A DNA stretch of 64,000 nucleotides from the NCBI GenBank assembly GCA_028284465.1, contig JANQRR010000026.1, positions 1 to 64,000 of the forward strand, given 5' to 3'. Below are positions 35,669 through 43,536 of this stretch, one piece after another (position 1 is the first letter of the stretch; the number at the start of each line of letters is the position of its first letter). The notes below the pieces were generated by a model that saw nothing but the letters and a program-made list of their open reading frames with translations, was not told the DNA's origin and made no database searches. Origin of the DNA: Gammaproteobacteria bacterium. Its GTDB lineage: Bacteria > Pseudomonadota > Gammaproteobacteria > JAJFKO01. Both the position numbers and the translations under genes were made by a program.

Positions 35669-36394
35669 CTATAAATTAAATTCTTTACCAAGATACACTT
35701 CGCGGACTTTTTCATTGGCTAAAATCGATGCTGGTGTGCCTTCGCAAATAATTTTGCCTTCACTGACAATATAGCCGCGATCACAAATGCCTAAGGTTTC
35801 TCGTACGCTGTGATCCGTGATCAAAATCCCAATGCCGCGATCTTTTAAATGCGAAATAATACGTTGAATATCGATCACGGAAATTGGATCAATACCTGCG
35901 AAAGGTTCATCAAGCAGAATAAATTGTGGATCAATTGCTAACGCGCGGGCGATTTCAACTCGACGCCTTTCGCCGCCAGATAGACTAAAGGCCATATTGT
36001 GACGGATATGAGTGATATGGAATTCATTAAGAAGGCTGTCGAGTGTTTGCTGACGTTGCTCAGAGCTTAGAGATTTGCGTAATTCCAGAATGGCCATAAT
36101 ATTTTGCTCAACGGTAAGCTTGCGAAACACCGATGCTTCTTGGGGCAAATAGCCTAATCCTAGGCGCGCACGCTCATGGATAGGCAAGCGAGTGATATTA
36201 TCCCCATTAAAGGAGATCTTGCCTCTGTCAGCTGCTATGAGCCCGAGAATCATATAAAAACTCGTTGTTTTGCCAGCACCGTTAGGCCCTAGCAAACCAA
36301 CGATTTCGCCACTGTTAATTCGTAAAGAAACCTGATTGACCACCCAGCGATTTTTGTACTGTTTACCTAAATTTTCAGCGACCAAAGTGCCCAT
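35669..36394 (-). CDS. lptB: LPS export ABC transporter ATPase LptB
   Basis: ATPase that powers extraction of LPS from the inner membrane by LptBFGC. It is 241 residues with Walker [17 protein letters not shown], signature [17 protein letters not shown] and Walker [34 protein letters not shown] is the LptB Q-loop signature. In most relatives lptB follows lptA directly; here a 5.4 kb oppositely oriented segment separates them. It therefore needs its own promoter. Confidence 0.95.
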   Translation of the reverse strand: MGTLVAENLGKQYKNRWVVNQVSLRINSGEIVGLLGPNGAGKTTSFYMILGLIAADRGKISFNGDNITRLPIHERARLGLGYLPQEASVFRKLTVEQNIMAILELRKSLSSEQRQQTLDSLLNEFHITHIRHNMAFSLSGGERRRVEIARALAIDPQFILLDEPFAGIDPISVIDIQRIISHLKDRGIGILITDHSVRETLGICDRGYIVSEGKIICEGTPASILANEKVREVYLGKEFNL

Positions 36395-36774
36395 AATGAC
36401 CCTATAAATGTCTATTTTATGCTTGTTGAGATTAAATTGAAGAAAAGTATACTAAAATTTACCAGTTGTGGCGAGGGTTGGTTAGTCTATTCTGGATATT
36501 GGATGTCTGCAGTGTTCGCATAGGAGATATGAAACGAGTTAAATTATCCTGTTGATAATAACTAGTAAGAAGTTAGACGAAATTTTACAATGAATTCTAG
36601 AATGCACTCGAAGTAACACAAGACCTTGTAGAAACTCCACATAAACAGATAGAAACTTGATCTTCAACCAGGTATTCGGATATCATTTAACCACGATGGA
36701 AAGTGTCTTTATTCAACGTTATATTTACCTCTCTTGAAATTTAATATCATAAACAATAATTAATGGATAAAGTA
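36395..36774. other. AT-rich intergenic region at the left border of the accessory segment
   Basis: About 380 bases with no gene. It contains the candidate lptB promoter and a weak promoter-like TTGAAA (36734-36739) before the PQ-loop gene. I see no tRNA, direct repeat or integrase-type border. Confidence 0.5.
36446..36474 (-). promoter_or_regulatory. Candidate promoter of lptB-rpoN
   Basis: On the minus strand TCGCCA (36469-36474) and TATACT (36446-36451) are 17 bases apart, 52 bases upstream of lptB. The -35 is weak (4 of 6). Such a promoter would be required because lptB is cut off from kdsD-kdsC-lptC-lptA. Confidence 0.4.
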
Positions 36775-37047
36775 ATGGATATATGGTTTAAGAGCATTAT
36801 TGAGTTTCTTTTTGGAATAGGATTATTTATTAATGCATTCCTGTTTGTACCCCAAATCATTAAGTTATATAAAAAGAAAGATTCAGAAGAACTTTCGTTA
36901 ATAACGTTTGGTGGTTTCAGTATTCTACAATTTCTTACTATCTTGCATGGTTATTTCCATAAAGATTACTTGTTAATGTTAGGGTTTGCTCTAAGTTTGT
37001 TGACGTGTGGTACGGTCACGTTTCTGATTATGGTGTATAGAAAATAA
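36775..37047 (+). CDS. SemiSWEET/PQ-loop-type small transporter
   Basis: A 90-residue membrane protein with three predicted helices and one PQ-loop (FVPQIIKLYKKKDSEELSL), the half-size architecture of bacterial SemiSWEET sugar transporters, which work as dimers. A second candidate start at 36763 adds four residues; the later ATG has a GGATAAAG stretch at a reasonable distance. The substrate is unknown; similarity to SWEETs is from the PQ motif and helix count. First gene of the plus-strand segment between lptA and lptB. Confidence 0.75.
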   Translation: MDIWFKSIIEFLFGIGLFINAFLFVPQIIKLYKKKDSEELSLITFGGFSILQFLTILHGYFHKDYLLMLGFALSLLTCGTVTFLIMVYRK

Positions 37048-37086
37048 AGTTATTTTTTCTTAGCTAGGTCAGAATGGATTTACATA

Positions 37087-38427
37087 ATGTCGATAACTAA
37101 TTTGAATTTTCTTCCTCAGTCACCTAATGCTTTAGTAAATGATGCAAAATTCGTATTAAGACTATTAAATCTAATACATTTCTTTGCTCAGCAAACCATA
37201 ATTACAATAAAAGATTTTATGTGTCGAAGGTATTATAAATTTGATCCACAGGTAGGAGAGAATTTATGTCAAATAAGAGCATATAAAATTTTCTTATTAA
37301 GTTTTTCTGATGACAAAGAACTCGAAAAAGATATTCTGCAGAAAAAAATAAATGAAGTGGAAAGTATTGATAAAGCAGTATTGTGGCATATAAATGAATT
37401 TGAAAATTTACAATCCAAAAAAGATAAGTATAAGAGCAATCAGGGCAAGTTAGCTTCTTTTTTAAGTCAAAAAGGAATGATTTATAAATTGTCATCTTCG
37501 TTGTATTTTTTATGTATCTCACATTTTTTAACAAGATTTAAAAAGATAGATGGGTATGCTGTTTACATCGATTATGAAAAGTTGCGAGATAAATCGGGAA
37601 TGTCTAAACATTTTTCAAGAAGAATCATTCATAATTTCCAAGTTTATTTAGCTGAATTTTCTTCGGAGTTTATATTAAAATTAGTGCCTGAGGTGCCGAA
37701 GCTAAATGAATTATGTAAGTTTATAGCAGAACTACAATATTACGATGACGATAATAGAATGGTGTTGCCTTGCTATTATGTTACTAAGATTTTACTAGGC
37801 CACTGTCTGTACAAAAGAAAATTCACACTAAGTATAATTGCAGATAGATACTTGAATAACAAATTAATTGATTTTGTTTATTTAATTTTTGAGGTGACTA
37901 AAGATGGTTATATAAGCTTGATAAAGAAGAACGATATAGAGAAATTTAAAGATAGAGCTTCTATAATTATCAAAGGAATAACAGTATATGAATGCGTTGA
38001 CGATATAGAATCTGAATTTGACTTTATTAAAAAGATTGAAGATGTGGGTGTGTTAAAAATTATATTATTTTATATGGCTAAGCATAGGCAGTATCCAGGT
38101 AAAAAATGGATTGCATTGTTTGAAGATCCTTTTTGTCATTTGCTAGAAGAAAAAATGAATTTATTATATTCAAGTAAAACACGTAGAGCAGAAATGGTAG
38201 TGCAAAATAGTTTAATTAAAGAAATTGAGGAAATTAGAAAGCATCGTGCTGAAATAATGATGATGGCAAAAATGGCGGAGAAAATAGGTTGTTGTAACGA
38301 AAATCCCAGGCTATTTTTTATTAAACATATTTATTGTGACACAATTCAGCACTTGATTGAAGTGCTGCCAAGCGGTATAAAAACGTGCTTCTCGAAAGAA
38401 AAAGAAATTGTTGAACTAGTTGATTAG
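37087..38427 (+). CDS. Uncharacterised 446-residue protein, AT-rich gene
   Basis: I do not recognise this protein. It is soluble, rich in Lys, Ile, Phe and Tyr, mostly helical in character, with no signal peptide, no clear membrane span and no catalytic motif. The gene is visibly more AT-rich than its neighbours. A coiled-coil-like stretch lies near residues 365-400 (RRAEMVVQNSLIKEIEEIRK). It is 39 bases after the PQ-loop gene and 61 bases before the kinase. Composition and location inside an inserted segment suggest recent acquisition; a secreted effector is one possibility but nothing in the sequence proves it. Confidence 0.6.
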   Translation: MSITNLNFLPQSPNALVNDAKFVLRLLNLIHFFAQQTIITIKDFMCRRYYKFDPQVGENLCQIRAYKIFLLSFSDDKELEKDILQKKINEVESIDKAVLWHINEFENLQSKKDKYKSNQGKLASFLSQKGMIYKLSSSLYFLCISHFLTRFKKIDGYAVYIDYEKLRDKSGMSKHFSRRIIHNFQVYLAEFSSEFILKLVPEVPKLNELCKFIAELQYYDDDNRMVLPCYYVTKILLGHCLYKRKFTLSIIADRYLNNKLIDFVYLIFEVTKDGYISLIKKNDIEKFKDRASIIIKGITVYECVDDIESEFDFIKKIEDVGVLKIILFYMAKHRQYPGKKWIALFEDPFCHLLEEKMNLLYSSKTRRAEMVVQNSLIKEIEEIRKHRAEIMMMAKMAEKIGCCNENPRLFFIKHIYCDTIQHLIEVLPSGIKTCFSKEKEIVELVD

Positions 38428-38445
38428 TTATTTTTGCTTAAGATT

Positions 38446-38456
38446 ATTGCTATAAT
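38446..38456 (+). promoter_or_regulatory. Extended -10 promoter of the histidine kinase gene
   Basis: TGCTATAAT (38448-38456) is a perfect extended -10 (TGn-TATAAT), 32 bases before the kinase start. The -35 region (TTATTT at 38428-38433) is weak, as is usual for extended -10 promoters. Confidence 0.55.
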
Positions 38457-38488
38457 AGTCAGATAGATTTTTCTGATTGGATTTTTTT

Positions 38489-40081
38489 ATGAGCAAGTCA
38501 AAATCACTAAAACACGAAAGTGAAGAAGTTAAAAAAGTTCGTGCATATTATGAGAGTATGATTGCTTTGATGCCGGGTCATGTTTATTGGAAAGATAAAA
38601 ATGGAGTGTATCTAGGTTGTAATGAGTTGCAAGCTAAAACTGCAAATCTGGGCTCAGTTAAAGAAATTATAGGTAAAACGGACTACGATTTATATCCAGA
38701 ATCTTTTGCAAAGAAACTACGTACAGTTGACATAGAAGTGATGAAAACGGGGAAAGAAAGAACACTTGAAGAAAAAAATGTTGATTTAGATGGCTTAGAA
38801 GCAGTTTATTTATCAAAAAAAGTTCCATTGAAAAATAGTGAAGGTGAAGTTGTTGGTTTATTGGGAATTTCCATGGATATTACTCAGCGTAAAAGAAATG
38901 AAGAAAAACTACAAGCTGAAAAAGAGAAAGTAGAGTTGACCCTTGAGCATATTGTAGCAAATATGCCTGATCATGTCTTTTGGAAAGATTGTGATGGAAG
39001 ATTTCTAGGTTGTAATAAGATACAGGCTAATACTTTGGGATTTTCCTCTCCTCGAGAAGTGATCGGTAAAACAGCATATGAAACAACAACAAAAGATCAA
39101 GCAGATGCAATTGTAAAAACTGATGATGAAATTATGCGTTCAGGGAAAGCTATCACTAAAGAAGAACCACTTGTGTTAGATAATGGTAAAAAATTTATTT
39201 TTCTTTCAAAAAAAGTTCCCCTACGCGACAGACAAGACAACATTGTCGGTATTCTCGGCATTTCATTCGATATTACTGCAGAAAAAGAGGCAGAGCAGTT
39301 ACGTTTAGAAAAAAAAGCGATTGAAGAAAGGCTTGGTGCGATGAGGTTGGTATCAGCTAGCATGGCACATGAGTTACGTACGCCGTTGCGAGCTATTAGT
39401 GCTGGTATCATGGGAATTCAACAATGTTTACCCTCACTTATCGAAGCCTATAAACGTGCTAAAGCAGCCGAATTATCAAGACCAGAAATTAATCCAATGG
39501 ATTTCAATTCATTAGGATCAGTGTTTTCAAGTATTCAAACAGAAACGAGAGCAGCGTTTAACATTGTCGATATGCTATTAGTGAAAGCCGATTTGTCACG
39601 TATCACTACGACTGAATTTGAAATTTGTTCTATCAAACATTGCTTGGAAGAAAGTATTGAGCGCTATTCATTTAATGCTAATGAAAAAGACTTAATACAT
39701 TGGCAACAAGCGGACTTTGAATTTAATGGTGATGAATTGTTAATGGTGCACGTGTTTTTTAATTTATTCAAAAATGCATTTTATTATCTTAAAGCTGCCG
39801 GTAAAGGTGATATTCAGATCTGGTGTGAGCAAGATAGTAAATTTAATTATTTATATTTTAAAGATACAGGCACGGGCATTAATAAACAAGATTTAGCAAA
39901 AGTGTTTGATCGCTTTTTTTCAAAGACCAAGCATGGTACTGGGATTGGTTTAGCATTTTGTAAATTGGTGATGGAAAGTGTAGGCGGCGATATTGTTTGT
40001 CGATCGACAGAAGGAGAATTTACTGAGTTTAAGCTGTCATTTCCCAAGTTGCGAACTCATTTCACTGCAAGAGGTCAATAA
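38489..40081 (+). CDS. Tandem-PAS soluble sensor histidine kinase (LqsS/CqsS-like kinase core)
   Basis: Cytoplasmic histidine kinase of 530 residues without membrane segments. Two PAS domains (about 20-140 and 150-275) each start with an [AI]xMPxHV[YF]WKD motif. The H-box SMAHELRTPLRAISAG puts the phospho-histidine at residue 294. It is followed by a long dimerisation helix, an N-box of the unusual form FFNLFKNAFYYLKAAG, G1 DTGTGINK and G2 GTGIGLAFCK. The kinase core resembles the LqsS/CqsS quorum-sensing family, but their six-helix sensor is replaced by PAS domains. The LqsR-like regulator downstream is the likely partner. Start at 38489 after GATTGGATTT. Confidence 0.85.
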   Translation: MSKSKSLKHESEEVKKVRAYYESMIALMPGHVYWKDKNGVYLGCNELQAKTANLGSVKEIIGKTDYDLYPESFAKKLRTVDIEVMKTGKERTLEEKNVDLDGLEAVYLSKKVPLKNSEGEVVGLLGISMDITQRKRNEEKLQAEKEKVELTLEHIVANMPDHVFWKDCDGRFLGCNKIQANTLGFSSPREVIGKTAYETTTKDQADAIVKTDDEIMRSGKAITKEEPLVLDNGKKFIFLSKKVPLRDRQDNIVGILGISFDITAEKEAEQLRLEKKAIEERLGAMRLVSASMAHELRTPLRAISAGIMGIQQCLPSLIEAYKRAKAAELSRPEINPMDFNSLGSVFSSIQTETRAAFNIVDMLLVKADLSRITTTEFEICSIKHCLEESIERYSFNANEKDLIHWQQADFEFNGDELLMVHVFFNLFKNAFYYLKAAGKGDIQIWCEQDSKFNYLYFKDTGTGINKQDLAKVFDRFFSKTKHGTGIGLAFCKLVMESVGGDIVCRSTEGEFTEFKLSFPKLRTHFTARGQ

Positions 40082-40099
40082 ATTAGTTTTAATTATATT

Positions 40100-40209
40100 G
40101 TCATTGCGACCGCAAGCAACGCGTGGCGGGAAGCAATCCAGGAGCAAGATAACATAGATTTCATGAATTGTTTTCTGGATTGCTTCGTCGTTGCACTCCT
40201 CGCAATGAC
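40100..40209. repeat. Palindromic repeat A, copy 3
   Basis: A ~110-base palindrome between the kinase and response-regulator genes. Arms start GTCATTGCGACCGCAAGC and end CACTCCTCGCAATGAC; the inner sequence GAAGCAATCCAG pairs with CTGGATTGCTTC. The left arm is diverged in its middle relative to copy 1. If transcribed it would form a large hairpin separating the two genes. Confidence 0.7.
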
Positions 40210-40290
40210 TAATGTAAGAATTTCATGTCTCTAAATACAAATCGTATATGCCTAGTGGTATTTTTGATGGTATTATTATGTGCAATAGCT

Positions 40291-40296
40291 TATAAT
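40291..40296 (+). promoter_or_regulatory. Candidate -10 of the response-regulator gene
   Basis: TATAAT lies 32 bases before the start, after the repeat; no good -35 is seen at the normal distance. It suggests the regulator can be expressed apart from the kinase. Confidence 0.3.
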
Positions 40297-40327
40297 AATT
40301 AGGTACATTGTTATACGGAGATTGCAT

Positions 40328-41362
40328 ATGGTCCAGCTAAAACTTCCCGCTTGTTTTTATCCGACAACGGTTGTGTTGATCGATGATAACCATAATTATT
40401 TAATTTCATTACGATCGATTCTCGATAAACAACGCGCAACATATAAATTATTTGATAAACCAGATAGAGCATTAAAGTACCTCACTGAAGATTATCAACC
40501 TGATCTATTTACCAAGCGCAGCATAGAACATCCTGAAGAAACAGATTGGGAGCAGCGCCAGATCAATGTCAATGTACTGAATATTCATCATGAAATTTAT
40601 AATCCACATCGTTTTGAGCAAGTATCAGTTATTGTTATTGATCAGGAAATGCCAGGCGTAAAAGGTTTAGATATCTGTCGCAAGTTAAGAGCTAAACATA
40701 GCCCAATTAAAATTCTTATGCTCACAGGTGAAGTCGACGACAAAAAAGCAATACAAGCATTTAACGATAATATTATCGATAAATTTATTACTAAAAATAT
40801 TGATAATTTCCAAGAAGTTTTAAATACTGCAATCGATGAATTAAAGCAAGCTTACTTTAATGATTTATCAGCGATCATTGTTGATAGCTTAACGCAAAAC
40901 CCGGAACATCCGCCGCTAGCGTGTTTAGAAGACAAAGCGTTTATTGAGTTTTTTGATGATTTTTGTCAACAGCATCAACTCATAGAATTTTATTTAGCGG
41001 ATCAATATGGCAGTTTTTTAATGTTAGATAGTGATGCAAAGCCAAGTTGGTTAGCGTTAAAAACTGCAACAGATTGTAATGATTATACGGAGTTTGTTGA
41101 ATTGTCAGAAGGCGTACCTAAAGAAATTATTGCTGCGCTTAGTAATCATCAGCAGTTACCTTTTTTCTTTAAAGAAGAAGATTACGATACGCCGCCGCGT
41201 GAATGGCAACCTTACATGCATCCGGTAACTGCAACAGTTGAAGGTGATGCAACGTATCATTTAGCCTATATTAAATCACCCTGTATTTATAAAATTGATG
41301 GCACTAAGATAAAGACTTTTAATCAATATGTGGATGAATTAGTCAAAGCCAGCAGTCATTAA
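40328..41362 (+). CDS. LqsR-like response regulator with atypical receiver and uncharacterised output domain
   Basis: A 344-residue response regulator. The receiver has the acidic pair D19/D20 (VLIDDNHNYL), phospho-acceptor D105 (VIVIDQEMPGVKGLDI), the conserved Thr in MLTGEVD and Lys in DKFITKN. The distance from the acidic pair to the phospho-acceptor is about 85 residues instead of about 40, because of an insertion around residues 45-90. The C-terminal ~170 residues contain no DNA-binding helix-turn-helix. The layout recalls LqsR of Legionella; I make that link from memory of the family. GGAG lies seven bases before the ATG. Likely partner: the kinase at 38489. Confidence 0.75.
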   Translation: MVQLKLPACFYPTTVVLIDDNHNYLISLRSILDKQRATYKLFDKPDRALKYLTEDYQPDLFTKRSIEHPEETDWEQRQINVNVLNIHHEIYNPHRFEQVSVIVIDQEMPGVKGLDICRKLRAKHSPIKILMLTGEVDDKKAIQAFNDNIIDKFITKNIDNFQEVLNTAIDELKQAYFNDLSAIIVDSLTQNPEHPPLACLEDKAFIEFFDDFCQQHQLIEFYLADQYGSFLMLDSDAKPSWLALKTATDCNDYTEFVELSEGVPKEIIAALSNHQQLPFFFKEEDYDTPPREWQPYMHPVTATVEGDATYHLAYIKSPCIYKIDGTKIKTFNQYVDELVKASSH

Positions 41363-41454
41363 ATATCATATAATTCATTGATTTTTAAAGATTAATTATT
41401 TTTTCTGTGCAATTAAGTGAGCCATATCTCACGTTAAGTCAAGCAAATTTCCTA

Positions 41455-41483
41455 TTACAATTTATCACCAATTACCTTAAAAT
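41455..41483 (+). promoter_or_regulatory. Candidate promoter upstream of the small frame at 41534
   Basis: TTACAA (41455-41460) and TAAAAT (41478-41483) with 17-base spacing. Together with the terminator-like hairpin ending at 41826 this would define a transcript of about 330 nt. Confidence 0.4.
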
Positions 41484-41533
41484 TTATGCAAGATTTACGT
41501 AAAAATAACGCAATGATGGTATACAGGGAATGC

Positions 41534-41698
41534 ATGATGAATAGACAAGATATTAAATTTTTATTCGGAAATAGCAATGTTAATTATCGTTATAATTTAC
41601 GTTTTCTTAGAGTTAGTCGTCAAGTTAGGATCTTTATTCAAAGACACAGTGAATTAGCTTCGTGTAGCGCTGAAGTTAATTTAACGGCAGGCTCTTAA
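41534..41698 (+). CDS. Possible small basic protein (54 residues)
   Basis: A short frame starting MMNRQDIKFLFGNSNVNYRY and continuing with many Arg residues (RFLRVSRQVRIFIQRHS). AGGGA precedes the ATG by four bases. A promoter-like pair lies 50 bases upstream and a hairpin with a T-run follows. I do not recognise the protein, and the transcript could equally be non-coding. Low confidence. Confidence 0.3.
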   Translation: MMNRQDIKFLFGNSNVNYRYNLRFLRVSRQVRIFIQRHSELASCSAEVNLTAGS

Positions 41699-41826
41699 AA
41701 AAATGTGTGTCCATGTTGTTGATGAGTAGTGGCATTACAGACTTAGCTTAGCAGACGTTCATCGAAGGCTGGGCGTTGGGAGTAAAGGGTAGTATAGGCT
41801 AAGTTTGTAGTGTCACACTTTTTTTT
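41697..41826. terminator. 130-nt inverted repeat, possible bidirectional terminator or small RNA
   Basis: Seven As followed by TGTGTG at the left end pair with CACAC plus eight Ts at the right end. Within, GTGGCATTACAGACTTAGC pairs with GGCTAAGTTTGTAGTGTCAC. The A-run and T-run would give terminator-like ends on both strands: for the plus-strand transcript and for the leftward lptA operon, whose stop is nine bases away. Confidence 0.5.
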
Positions 41827-41834
41827 ACAAAACT

Positions 41835-42374
41835 CTATTTCGGTATTTGATCAGGATGTAGAATAATCGTCGTATGATGTGCTTTTTGAGCATATGATTG
41901 CACGACTTGATTTGTCATATCATAACGGATTATCGGGCCTTTAAATGTATTTGGTTTTTGAATTGCGACTGCATCTTTAATTAAATATGCAACGCGTTGT
42001 TTGGGAAAGTATTTTATAACGACTGCCCAAGCATCAAGTGGTTTTTGATGTAATTTCGGAACAGTTTGATAATGAGCTAGATGATGTGGATCACCATAGG
42101 CAATCATCTTGGTTACTTTTCTTTGTTTATTACTATAAGTTACGATTTTATTTGCGCTAACATGTGTTGTGCCTTGATCAAACTTAACATGCCCAGTAAA
42201 TATATTGATCCCAATTTTACGATTTAGCATAGCCTGATCTGCATTAATATAAGCAACTTTATTTTGATCATTGGGTAACGCTAAGCTGTTGCTTGAAAAA
42301 CTATAAAAGATCAATAAAAAAGTTATAATTCGGGTGATAAAATAAAAATGATTGTGGTGCTTTGTTGTTAGCAT
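41835..42374 (-). CDS. lptA: LPS transport periplasmic protein LptA
   Basis: Periplasmic bridge protein with an OstA-type beta-jellyroll that shuttles LPS from LptC to LptD. It has 179 residues with a signal sequence (about 1-32), then INADQAMLNRKIGINIFTGHVKFDQG, the typical LptA/OstA opening. Divergent in sequence but supported by its place after lptC. It is the last gene on this side; lptB, normally next, lies 5.4 kb further on. Confidence 0.85.
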   Translation of the reverse strand: MLTTKHHNHFYFITRIITFLLIFYSFSSNSLALPNDQNKVAYINADQAMLNRKIGINIFTGHVKFDQGTTHVSANKIVTYSNKQRKVTKMIAYGDPHHLAHYQTVPKLHQKPLDAWAVVIKYFPKQRVAYLIKDAVAIQKPNTFKGPIIRYDMTNQVVQSYAQKAHHTTIILHPDQIPK

Positions 42375-42386
42375 GTTTAAAATCCT

Positions 42387-42995
42387 TTAATTCTTTTGGT
42401 CTTGTTTAGCTCCTTGGCTTTGTTGAGGATTATATTCTACCTTGACGTCTTTTAACAGCTTTACCCATCCTTGATCAGTATCAACGCGCATTCCGACAGC
42501 ATCAACAATGTCACCAGGTTGTTTGATTATCACCGGCCTGTCAGTTTGCGCGAAATGTTTAAAAGGAAATACCGTAATGGCGGATGTAAACAGCATGGTA
42601 GCATGATTATTGGGCCCAGCTTGTTGATGAAAGCGCACATTATCCCATAAATACAAAATTTTCATTCCATGAATAGCTTTACCATGGCGCGCCCAAACAT
42701 TCCAAGGCTTTTTGCCGGCATCATACAAAATAAAATGTGGGGTTTGCATCAACGTCGTGCTAAGGCGTGGCAAATGAATAAGCTTAGGCGATATAAGTTG
42801 CATTTTTAAACTGCCATCCTTATTCATTTGCCAGGAATGAGTGTTGATCATCACAGCATTGGGGATATTGCGTTTGGTCAACAGTTTATGCCGCGGTGCT
42901 GATTGGATCTCAATGAGCAACCAGGTGCTAATGATGGCAACAGTGACTAATAATCCTGTCCAAAAGACGTTTTGACTAGTGAAGTATTTTTTCAT
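42387..42995 (-). CDS. lptC: LPS export protein LptC
   Basis: Bitopic inner-membrane protein (202 residues) that accepts LPS from LptBFG and hands it to LptA. One transmembrane helix (about 10-30) is followed by a periplasmic beta-jellyroll; MKIQL-type motifs are replaced by MQLISPKLIHLPRLSTTLM. QPGDIVDAVGMRVDTDQGWVKLLKDVKVEY is split over the conserved LptC end region. It overlaps kdsC by 20 bases. Confidence 0.88.
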   Translation of the reverse strand: MKKYFTSQNVFWTGLLVTVAIISTWLLIEIQSAPRHKLLTKRNIPNAVMINTHSWQMNKDGSLKMQLISPKLIHLPRLSTTLMQTPHFILYDAGKKPWNVWARHGKAIHGMKILYLWDNVRFHQQAGPNNHATMLFTSAITVFPFKHFAQTDRPVIIKQPGDIVDAVGMRVDTDQGWVKLLKDVKVEYNPQQSQGAKQDQKN

Positions 42996-43536
42996 TATGG
43001 TTAGCGTTCGCTAATAAAAATTTTGCTTGCATTGTGGTTAATGTGTTTTGTGCTTGCATGATCATTTCACAAACTTCGCGTACTGCGCCTTTGCCACCTT
43101 TGGTTTGGGTTTGCCAATCGGCATGTTCACGCACAATGTCGACAGAATTTGCTACTGCAATGCCAAGCCCAGCTTGTTGCATAGCGGCTAGATCAGGTAA
43201 ATCATCACCAACAAAAGCAACTTGATCCGGCGTTAACTTATTTTTTTTTAATAATGCTTTAAACACTATAAGTTTATCACGGCAATCTTGGTAGACATGT
43301 TTAACACCTAATTCTTGCATGCGTTGCGACACAATTGGCGATTGTCGGCTGGTGATAATCGCTATTTCAATGCCACTTTGCATTAATAATTTAATACCAA
43401 TGCCATCATGCACATGAAATGATTTGATTTCTGCGCCATGTTCATTATAAGTAATTTTACCATCGGTAAATACACCATCAATGTCGAAGATCGCCAATTT
43501 AATTTTTTGAGCTTTTGCTTGCAATTCCTGTTCCAT
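42976..43536 (-). CDS. kdsC: KDO-8-phosphate phosphatase KdsC
   Basis: HAD-type phosphatase of 186 residues in the Kdo pathway, without a cap domain. The nucleophile motif is FDIDGVFTDGKITY, motif II is IAIITSRQSP and motifs III/IV include FVGDDLPDLAAM. It lies directly after kdsD with no gap and overlaps lptC. Confidence 0.94.
   Translation of the reverse strand: MEQELQAKAQKIKLAIFDIDGVFTDGKITYNEHGAEIKSFHVHDGIGIKLLMQSGIEIAIITSRQSPIVSQRMQELGVKHVYQDCRDKLIVFKALLKKNKLTPDQVAFVGDDLPDLAAMQQAGLGIAVANSVDIVREHADWQTQTKGGKGAVREVCEMIMQAQNTLTTMQAKFLLANANHNEKILH

Larger units (their letters stand above)
41363..41834. other. Intergenic region at the right border of the accessory segment
   Basis: About 470 bases between the regulator and lptA. 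It holds a promoter-like pair (41455-41483), a doubtful 54-codon frame (41534-41698) and a 130-base inverted repeat with A-run and T-run ends (41697-41826). No integrase, tRNA or obvious border duplication was seen. Confidence 0.5.
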
